Source of the DNA: JBQTIP01 sp052388025
GTDB lineage: Bacteria; Actinomycetota; UBA4738; HRBIN12
Direction: 5' to 3'
Assembly: GCA_052388025.1 (NCBI GenBank)
Contig: JBQTIP010000193.1
Coordinates: 1 to 17,594, forward strand
DNA length: 17,594 nt
Shown piece by piece: positions 12,217 through 17,594 of this stretch; positions within the stretch are counted from its first letter, which is position 1, and the number at the start of each line of letters is the position of its first letter. Made by a program: the position numbers and the translations under genes. The notes beneath the pieces are model-generated. The model searched no databases, was not told the DNA's origin, and saw only the letters and a program-made list of their open reading frames with translations.

Positions 12217-13271
12217 TCGACCTCGACGACGCCTCGGCTGTCCGGGCGGCGGACCCGGCTGGGATGCTCGCGGCCGTGGCCGCCCTCCCGGAGCACTGCC
12301 GGGAGGGCTACCGGGCCGGCCGGTCGGTCTCAGAGCTGCCGTCCGGTGAAGGCCTCACGGCGGTCGCCTTCTGCGGGATGGGCGGCTCCGGAGTCTCGGG
12401 CGACGTCATCCGAGCGCTCTACGCGGAGCGGCTCCGGCTCCCGGTCGAGGTCGTGCGGGGACCGGTGCTCCCAGAGTTCTGCGGGCCGCACACGCTAGTG
12501 CTGTGCTCCTCCTATTCGGGGAACACCGCCGAGACCCTCTCGTGCTTCGAGGAGGCCGTGCGGCGCGGGTGCCGGATCGTCGCGGTCACTTCGGGTGGAG
12601 CGCTGGCGCAGCGCGCCGGCGAGCTCGAGCTCGCCTCGGTCGTGGTGCCCGCCGGTTTCCAGCCGCGGGCGGCGCTGGGCTACCTCTCGGTTGGGGCGCT
12701 CGGGGCACTCGAGGAGATCGGGCTCATCCCGGAGCTGGCGGGGGACCTCGAGGAGGCGGAAGTGGAGCTCGGCTCCCTAGCGGCTCGCCTCGGCCCCGAT
12801 CGGCCGGCGGCGGACAACCTCGCGAAGCGGCTGGCCGTCGCGATCGGCGACCGGACCCCGGTGGTCTGGGGCGCGGAGGGCATCGGCGCCGTCGCGGCCG
12901 CGCGGTGGAGGACGCAGATGAACGAGAACGCGAAGGCCCCGGCGCTCTCAGCATCGCTTCCCGAGCTGGATCACAACGAGGTCGTCGGGTGGTCGGAGCA
13001 TGCGGGCGAAGGGTTCTTCCTCGTCACCCTCCGCCACGAGGGCGAGCACCCCGATGTCGCCGTACGCTTCCCCGTCTCCGTCCGCATCGCCGGGGAATCC
13101 GGCATGGAGGCCGGGGAGGTGTGGGCCGCCGGCCGGTCGCTCCTCGCGCGGCTGCTGGGCCTGGTCATGATCGGCGACTTCACGAGCGTCTACCTGGGGC
13201 TGCTCCGGGGGGTCGATCCCACACCGACCCTCGCGATCGAGCGTCTGAAGCGGGCGCTCGCGGAGGCGTGA
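12213..13271 (+). CDS. Bifunctional phosphoglucose/phosphomannose isomerase (SIS domain)
   Basis: 352-aa protein with two SIS folds. It shows FCGMGGSGVSGDV, the sugar-phosphate-binding CSSYSGNTAETL, and the catalytic region QMNENAKAP...LPELDHNEV with E238 and H254. Their 16-residue spacing equals that of the catalytic Glu/His pair in the archaeal bifunctional PGI/PMI. The family converts fructose-6-phosphate to glucose-6-phosphate or mannose-6-phosphate and so feeds the phosphomannomutase encoded two genes upstream. The TTG start at 12213 forms a TTGA overlap with the Trm112-like stop; upstream extension to 12117 would overlap the whole end of that gene. The stop overlaps the next start by one base (TGATG). 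The mycobacterial counterpart at the same place is Rv3256c. Confidence 0.85.
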   Translation: MIDLDDASAVRAADPAGMLAAVAALPEHCREGYRAGRSVSELPSGEGLTAVAFCGMGGSGVSGDVIRALYAERLRLPVEVVRGPVLPEFCGPHTLVLCSSYSGNTAETLSCFEEAVRRGCRIVAVTSGGALAQRAGELELASVVVPAGFQPRAALGYLSVGALGALEEIGLIPELAGDLEEAEVELGSLAARLGPDRPAADNLAKRLAVAIGDRTPVVWGAEGIGAVAAARWRTQMNENAKAPALSASLPELDHNEVVGWSEHAGEGFFLVTLRHEGEHPDVAVRFPVSVRIAGESGMEAGEVWAAGRSLLARLLGLVMIGDFTSVYLGLLRGVDPTPTLAIERLKRALAEA

Positions 13272-14119
13272 TGACGGAGCCGGCCGGGAAGCCGTCGCCG
13301 GGCGACGGACTCGCTGAGGCGGCGGTCGAGGTGATCCGTGCCAGCACAGCGCTCGAGCCCGAGGTCGGGATCGTGCTCGGGTCGGGGCTCGGGCAGGTGG
13401 CGGAGAGCCTGAGCGAGGAGACCTCGTTCGCGTTCGCCGACATCCCCGGATTTCCGGAGCCGACGGCCCCCGGACACTCGGGGCGGCTCATGCTCGGAGA
13501 GCTGGCCGGCGTGAAGGTGGCAGTGTTCCGCGGCCGGTTCCATTTCTACGAGGGAAACGAGATGTCCGTGTGCGCCCTGCCGGTGCGCGTGTCGCGGCTG
13601 CTCGGCGCGGGCGCGATGATCCTGACCGCCGCGGTCGGAGGTATCGGAGAGGGCCTCTCGACCGGACACCTGGTCGTGGGCACGGACCACCTCAACATGA
13701 TGGGGGTGAGCCCGCTCCGCGGGTGGCGGAACCCGAACGGCTCCCCGCCGTTCGTCGAGCTCACGCGCGTATACGACAGCAAGCTCGCCGACCTGGCGGT
13801 GGGCTCGGCCGAGTCCCTTGGGATCCCGGTTTCCCGGGGCGTGTACGCCGCGATGCCGGGGCCGACCTACGAGACTCCGGCCGAGATCGAGTTCCTCCGA
13901 CGCGCCGGCGCCTCGGTAGTGGGGATGTCGATCGTCCCAGAGGCCGTGCCGGCGCGTGCCCTCGGGATGCGGGTTCTGGGACTCTTCTTCGTGACGAACG
14001 CCGTCGGGGTGGAGGTGACACACGAGGAGGTCGTCGCCGCCTCGAGCGCGGTGGCCGGTGCCATCGGCCGTCTCGTCGCCGACGTCCTCGCGAAAGGAGC
14101 GCCATGGACTGCGATGTAA
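13271..14119 (+). CDS. Purine nucleoside phosphorylase (trimeric PNP / MTA phosphorylase family)
   Basis: 282-aa nucleoside phosphorylase of the trimeric PNP family, cleaving purine nucleosides with phosphate to free base and (deoxy)ribose-1-phosphate. Motifs: phosphate-binding VLGSGLGQV, GHSGRLMLG, GRFHFYEGNEM, AAVGGIGEGLSTGHLV, and MPGPTYETPAEIEFLR followed by VGMSIVPE. E201 and N243 (VTNAVG) occupy the positions that in mammalian PNP recognise 6-oxopurines, suggesting inosine/guanosine-type substrates. Classical MTA phosphorylases have Asp residues in place of this Asn. The usual Thr of VGMSTVPE is Ile221 here, so specificity may be altered. The ATG at 13271 overlaps the upstream TGA, and the gene overlaps sahH by 16 nt. 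With SahH and MtnA downstream, a role in SAM-derived nucleoside salvage is likely; 5'-methylthioinosine or 5'-deoxyinosine are possible substrates. Confidence 0.9.
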   Translation: MTEPAGKPSPGDGLAEAAVEVIRASTALEPEVGIVLGSGLGQVAESLSEETSFAFADIPGFPEPTAPGHSGRLMLGELAGVKVAVFRGRFHFYEGNEMSVCALPVRVSRLLGAGAMILTAAVGGIGEGLSTGHLVVGTDHLNMMGVSPLRGWRNPNGSPPFVELTRVYDSKLADLAVGSAESLGIPVSRGVYAAMPGPTYETPAEIEFLRRAGASVVGMSIVPEAVPARALGMRVLGLFFVTNAVGVEVTHEEVVAASSAVAGAIGRLVADVLAKGAPWTAM

Positions 14120-15360
14120 GGGACCTTGGTCTGGCAGAGAAGGGACGCGAGCGCATCGAGTGGGCCTCGGGGGAGATGGGGGTCCTCGCGCTCGTACGGG
14201 AGCGCTTCGAGAAGGAGCGTCCGCTCGAGGGCATCCGCATCGGCGCGTGCCTGCACGTGACGACGGAGACGGCGAATCTAGTGGAGACGTTGAAGGCCGG
14301 GGGCGCCGAGGTTGCCCTCTGCGCGTCGAACCCGCTTTCCACGCAGGACGACGTTGCGGCCGCGCTGTGCGATCAGAGCGGGATCGACGTGTACGCCATC
14401 AAGGGCGAGGACAACGAGACCTACTACGGGCACATCCGCGCCGTCCTCGACCATCATCCGCAGATCACGATGGACGACGGAGCCGACCTGGTCGGCGTCC
14501 TGCACAAGGAGCGCCCGGAGCAGCTCGCCGAGGTCGTCGGCGGGACGGAGGAGACGACGACCGGCGTGATCCGCCTGCGCGCGATGGCTGGGGACGGCGC
14601 GCTGCGGTACCCGATCGTGTCGGTGAACGACGCGAACACCAAGCATCTGTTCGACAACCGGTTCGGGACGGGGCAGTCGACGATCGACGCCATCATGCGC
14701 TCCACGAACCTGCTGCTGGCCGGTCGGACGGTGGTGGTCTGCGGCTACGGGATGTGCGGGCGAGGGGTGGCCTCGCGCGCGCGTGGCATGGGGGCCAAGG
14801 TGGTCGTGACGGAGGTCGAGGCGCTCCCGGCGCTCGAGGCCGCAATGGAGGGCTACGCGGTAATGCCGCTGCGGGAGGCGGCGCGGCTCGGCGACGTGTT
14901 CGTCACGGTCACCGGCGACACGTCGGTGATCCGCCGCGAGCACCTCGAGGTCATGAAGGACGGGGCGGTCATGGCCAACGCGGGCCACTTCGACGTGGAG
15001 ATCGACAAGGCGACGCTCGCGGACATGGCCGTCGAGACGCGGCGGATCCGCGAGTTCGTGGACGAGTACCGCCTCGAAGACGGCCGGCGCCTGCACCTGC
15101 TCGCGGAAGGGCGGCTCGTGAACCTTGCGGCCGCGGAGGGGCATCCCGCCGCCGTGATGGACATGTCGTTCGCCAACCAGGCTCTCGCGGTCGAGTGGGT
15201 GGTTAGGCAGGCAGGCACCCTCGGGCCGGCCGTGCACCCGGTCCCGGCCGAGATCGACGCGGAGGTCGCACGGCTGAAGCTCCGCGCCATGGGTATCGAG
15301 ATCGACGCGCTCACCCCGGAGCAGGAGGAGTACCTGAGCTCTTGGGAATCGGGGACGTAA
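14104..15360 (+). CDS. ahcY: Adenosylhomocysteinase-like hydrolase, short archaeal/Thermotoga type
   Basis: 418-aa NAD-dependent S-adenosylhomocysteine hydrolase family protein, cleaving SAH to homocysteine and a nucleoside. Catalytic landmarks: LHVTTETANL, MDDGADL (D125), GTEETTTG (E150), NDANTKHLFDN (K180, D184), the Rossmann motif CGYGMCGRG (G214-x-G216-x2-G219), NAGHFDVEID and EGHPAAVMDMSFANQ. Two features mark the short type: the Cys of the human enzyme (C195) is T189 (FGTGQS), and the C-terminus ends at LTPEQEEYLSSW without the Lys/Tyr tail that contacts the neighbour's NAD. Archaeal members of this type include an S-inosylhomocysteine hydrolase, so the nucleoside could be inosyl rather than adenosyl. 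The start ATG 14104 has AAAGGAG 6 nt upstream. It overlaps PNP by 16 nt and the next gene by 19 nt. Confidence 0.92.
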   Translation: MDCDVRDLGLAEKGRERIEWASGEMGVLALVRERFEKERPLEGIRIGACLHVTTETANLVETLKAGGAEVALCASNPLSTQDDVAAALCDQSGIDVYAIKGEDNETYYGHIRAVLDHHPQITMDDGADLVGVLHKERPEQLAEVVGGTEETTTGVIRLRAMAGDGALRYPIVSVNDANTKHLFDNRFGTGQSTIDAIMRSTNLLLAGRTVVVCGYGMCGRGVASRARGMGAKVVVTEVEALPALEAAMEGYAVMPLREAARLGDVFVTVTGDTSVIRREHLEVMKDGAVMANAGHFDVEIDKATLADMAVETRRIREFVDEYRLEDGRRLHLLAEGRLVNLAAAEGHPAAVMDMSFANQALAVEWVVRQAGTLGPAVHPVPAEIDAEVARLKLRAMGIEIDALTPEQEEYLSSWESGT

Positions 15361-16775
15361 GCGACTTTCAGGTCGCGGGGAAGACGCTTTACTCCCTCGG
15401 CCTGGTGAAGGGGAGCGAGGGGAACCTCTCCACGTTCGACGGCAGGCGGCTCCTGATCACGCGGACCGGGGTCCGTCTGGCGGAGCTCACGGAGGACGAC
15501 GTGCTCGAGGGGACCCTTGACGATCCACCTGATGGCGCGTCTTCCGACCTCGAGCGGCACGTGTCCATCTACCGGAGCAGCGACTCGGGCGCGGTCGTCC
15601 ACGCGCATCCGAAAGGCACCGTCCCCGACGGCTGGGTCGAGGGGGAGCCGCACGGCGTGTACACGTACGGAGCGACCCTGGAGCAGGCTGCCGCCGCCGC
15701 GATCGGGTCGGCCCGACACTTGATGGTCCGGCCGGTCGAGCTCCGCGACGGCCGGGTCGAGATCCTCGATCAGACCCGGCTGCCGGCGGATGAGATCTAC
15801 CTGCAATGCCGGTCGGCCGAGGAGGTCGCAGACGCCATCCGCCGGATGGCCGTCCGCGGAGCGCCGATCCTCGGTATCGCGGCGGCCTACGGGCTGGTGC
15901 TGGCCGCGGGGGCGTCCGCGGCGGGTGACCATGCCGGCGCGATGGAGACTCTCGAGCATGCAGGCCGGATGCTCATCGAAACGCGGCCGACGGCGGTGAA
16001 CATCCGGTGGGCCGTCGAGCGTGTCCTCGGGCGGATCCGGGCCGAAGCTGCGGACGCCGACATCGGCCGGCTCCGTCGGCTCGTGCTGGAGGAGGCGCGG
16101 GCCATAGAACGCGAGGACGCCGAGGCGTGCTCGGCGATCGGACGCTTCGGGCGCGACCTCGTTCCCGAGGGGGCGAACGTGCTGACGCACTGCAACACAG
16201 GGATGCTCTGCACGGCCGGCATCGGGACGGCGCTCGGCGTGATCTACAGCGCGCACCTCGAGGGGAAGGCCGTGCACGCGTGGGTCGACGAGACTCGGCC
16301 CCTCCTCCAAGGCGCCCGGCTCACGGCCTGGGAGCTCGAGCGGCTCGGGATCCCGATGACGCTGGTGGCCGACTCGGCGGCCGGGTCGCTAATGGCCGCG
16401 GAGCGGGTGGATCTGGTGATCGTCGGGGCCGATCGCATCGCGGCGAACGGCGACGTGGCGAACAAGATCGGGACCTACCCGCTCGCGGTGCTCGCCGACC
16501 ACCACGAGATCCCCTTCTACGTCGCGGCCCCGACCTCCACGATCGATCTAGGAACGGCGTCCGGGTCGGACATCGAGATCGAGGAGCGCGACCCGGTCGA
16601 GGTCACAGCGCCCCTCGGCCTGGTCATTGCGCCGAAGGGCACGCGGGCGGCAAACCCGGCGTTCGACGTCACGCCCGAATCGCTGGTCACCGCGATCGTC
16701 ACCGAGCTAGGCGTGCTCCGGCCTCCGTTCACCTCCGCGCTGCGCACTGCCGTCGATGGAGCGGCCGGATTGTGA
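15342..16775 (+). CDS. mtnA: Fusion: shortened class II aldolase-like domain + methylthioribose-1-phosphate isomerase (MtnA)
   Basis: 477 aa. Residues 128-477 are a full MtnA: VELRDGRVEILDQTRLP, MAVRGAPILGIAAAYG, LTHCNTGMLCTAGIG with catalytic C284, and VIVGADRIAANGDVANKIG with catalytic D364. Counted from M128 these are C157 and D237, close to C160/D240 of B. subtilis MtnA. Residues 1-127 resemble class II aldolase/adducin proteins (FucA, MtnB): SEGNLSTFDG, LLITRTGVRL, VVHAHP (H87, H89) and PHGVYTYGATLEQA (H104). The domain is unusually short: ~14 residues separate the HxH pair from the third His where FucA has ~60, and the nucleophile-position Glu is Asp69. MtnA isomerises 5-methylthioribose-1-phosphate; the next step in salvage is an MtnB dehydratase or, in the DHAP shunt, a class II aldolase. 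TTG 15342 is the only start preserving the aldolase N-terminus. ATG 15723 could start MtnA alone. Confidence 0.85.
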   Translation: MGIGDVSDFQVAGKTLYSLGLVKGSEGNLSTFDGRRLLITRTGVRLAELTEDDVLEGTLDDPPDGASSDLERHVSIYRSSDSGAVVHAHPKGTVPDGWVEGEPHGVYTYGATLEQAAAAAIGSARHLMVRPVELRDGRVEILDQTRLPADEIYLQCRSAEEVADAIRRMAVRGAPILGIAAAYGLVLAAGASAAGDHAGAMETLEHAGRMLIETRPTAVNIRWAVERVLGRIRAEAADADIGRLRRLVLEEARAIEREDAEACSAIGRFGRDLVPEGANVLTHCNTGMLCTAGIGTALGVIYSAHLEGKAVHAWVDETRPLLQGARLTAWELERLGIPMTLVADSAAGSLMAAERVDLVIVGADRIAANGDVANKIGTYPLAVLADHHEIPFYVAAPTSTIDLGTASGSDIEIEERDPVEVTAPLGLVIAPKGTRAANPAFDVTPESLVTAIVTELGVLRPPFTSALRTAVDGAAGL

Positions 16776-17434
16776 CCGGCGAGCCCCCAGTCTCGGTCCG
16801 CGCGCACTTCGAACGGTTCCCGGCCACGGTAAAGGGTGCATTCGTCGTCCGGGGAGTGGACACCGACCCGCATCAAGTGGTGTTCCACGAGGGAAGGGTC
16901 TTGCAGGTCGGGAGCCGCGGAGGCAGGAGGCTCGCGATGGCGTCGGCGACGCTGGACATCCCGCCTCGCCGGGACGTCTTCATCCCGTTCGAGCTGTCGG
17001 TGTCGGACCTCGAGCCCGGCTGGTACGGGCTGGAGTGCGATCTCGACGTGGACGGCGTGGCCGGGACTTTCCCCGCCGGCCGGCGGTTCGCCGTAGCCTG
17101 GCCTCGCGCGACCGTCCGGCGGGGCTCCATCCGCGTGGACCGCGAGGTGCGTCTGGGAGACCGGGGGATCGTCCGCGTGGAGCAGGTCGATTGCGGCGGC
17201 GACTCGATCAAGATCCACCTCGTTGCCACGCCGCCGGAGCCGGTGACCGTTCGGCTGGCGGCCGACGGGTTGCGCCTCGAGGTGCTGGAGATCGAGCTCG
17301 ACCGGGACGGCGGGCGTGCGAAGGTTACCGCGTATCCGCTGCTGAGGAGCCATGGGACGCTTCGCATCGAGCTCGCTCCGGGGCGCGGGCGGGCTCGCGA
17401 TGCGGAGGGGGCACTCGACGTCACGCTGCCTTAG
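16772..17434 (+). CDS. Hypothetical 220-aa beta-rich protein coupled to mtnA
   Basis: GTG at 16772 overlaps the mtnA stop (GTGA), giving a 220-aa protein that ends at TAG 17432-17434. I do not recognise the family. It lacks a signal peptide or membrane helix. The alternation of hydrophobic and charged residues (e.g. DVFIPFELSVSDLEPGWYGL, VTVRLAADGLRLEVLEIELD) suggests two beta-sandwich-like halves, about 1-115 and 120-220, and there are only two cysteines. The frame, composition and overlap indicate a real gene, the last in the chain beginning with manB. Its N-terminal half has WYGLECDLDVDG followed by AGRRFAV, perhaps a ligand- or partner-binding sandwich. No function is assigned. Confidence 0.75.
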   Translation: MTGEPPVSVRAHFERFPATVKGAFVVRGVDTDPHQVVFHEGRVLQVGSRGGRRLAMASATLDIPPRRDVFIPFELSVSDLEPGWYGLECDLDVDGVAGTFPAGRRFAVAWPRATVRRGSIRVDREVRLGDRGIVRVEQVDCGGDSIKIHLVATPPEPVTVRLAADGLRLEVLEIELDRDGGRAKVTAYPLLRSHGTLRIELAPGRGRARDAEGALDVTLP

Positions 17435-17470
17435 CTTAGCCGCGTCCAGGCGCACGTCGGCGCCGGTCGC

Positions 17471-17594
17471 TCATGTCAGTGGCGGCAGGAGCGCATGCCC
17501 GTCCAGGTCACCCGCGTCGAAGTCGATGCCCATCACCGTGAGGATCGTCGGGAGGACGTCGACCAACCGGATCTCCGCCCTCAGCTCTCGGGAC
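17471..17594 (-). CDS. C-terminal end of a sulfatase / phosphodiesterase-type hydrolase (partial)
   Basis: The last 40 codons of a minus-strand gene that enters from the right edge and stops at TGA 17473-17471. The peptide contains EIRLVDVLPTILTVMGI followed by DLDGHALLPPL. The pattern R-L-V-D-x-x-P-T-[IV]-L-x-x-x-G-[IL] then D-G-x-x-L-L-P-x-L is the usual C-terminal signature of the alkaline-phosphatase superfamily sulfatases and type I phosphodiesterases. The gene is convergent with the mtnA operon and 36 bp from its end. The catalytic region is outside the window, so substrate and subfamily are unknown. Confidence 0.7.
   Translation of the reverse strand, partial: SRELRAEIRLVDVLPTILTVMGIDFDAGDLDGHALLPPLT

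Noticed and set aside
14853..16310. Long minus-strand open frame across sahH and mtnA
   Set aside because: It spans two clearly conserved plus-strand genes and shows no domain of its own.
1..17594. tRNA, rRNA, insertion sequence or prophage genes
   Set aside because: No cloverleaf, rRNA motif, transposase or integrase signature was seen in any intergenic stretch or frame.

Overview
The window is very GC-rich and densely coded, with frequent GTG and TTG starts. It carries coenzyme F420 biosynthesis genes (cofD/fbiA, a fused fbiC and the first codons of cofE/fbiB), a WhiB-family iron-sulfur regulator and a DUF3499 gene. WhiB plus DUF3499 plus F420 points firmly to Actinomycetota. The order F420 genes - whiB - glycosyltransferase - DUF5719 - DUF3499 - phosphomannomutase - Trm112-like - SIS isomerase - sahH - mtnA recalls the conserved whiB2/manB/sahH neighbourhood of Mycobacterium and Streptomyces. 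Several members differ from those genera (a short archaeal/Thermotoga-like SahH, an L,D-transpeptidase in the block, an aldolase-MtnA fusion), so a deep-branching, probably uncultured actinobacterial lineage is most likely. I cannot name the class.

Layout. 1-3555: F420 block. cofD, followed by the start of cofE, runs leftward. fbiC runs rightward. Only 28 bp separate the two divergent starts. 3556-3755: a regulatory intergenic region with a long AT-rich hairpin built from two tandem palindromes and a perfect 24-bp inverted repeat just ahead of whiB. 3756-4223: whiB and a tiny Lys/Ala/Arg-rich histone-H1-like protein, closed by an 11-bp terminator stem. 4334-9965: envelope block, with a giant GT2/multi-membrane glycosyltransferase, a translationally coupled DUF5719 protein and a separately promoted L,D-transpeptidase. 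10052-10637: DUF3499 and a small zinc-ribbon protein. 10664-17434: one unbroken chain of seven overlapping genes, namely phosphomannomutase, Trm112-like, phosphoglucose/phosphomannose isomerase, purine nucleoside phosphorylase, adenosylhomocysteinase-like hydrolase, class II aldolase-like/MtnA fusion and an unknown 220-aa protein. 17471-17594: the C-terminal end of a sulfatase/phosphodiesterase-like protein on the opposite strand.

How the genes fit together. The first genes of the chain make mannose phosphates for envelope glycans, which matches the glycosyltransferase block upstream. The later genes recycle nucleoside by-products of S-adenosylmethionine: SahH for SAH, PNP for the released purine nucleoside, and MtnA plus the aldolase-like domain for 5-(methylthio)ribose-type or 5-deoxyribose-type sugar phosphates. 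FbiC has two radical-SAM centres and so is expected to generate 5'-deoxyadenosine, a plausible client of such a pathway.

The most interesting signals are: (1) the aldolase-MtnA fusion with an internally shortened aldolase module, inside a SAM-nucleoside salvage operon; (2) a shared AATCACA-N4-TGTGATT operator at whiB and at the DUF3499 promoter, where it fills the -35/-10 spacer; (3) a recurring TAGG(A/C)T -10 box, at three genes directly in front of start codons, implying leaderless transcripts; and (4) the palindrome-of-palindromes after fbiC. All assignments are read by eye from the sequence; no database search was run.
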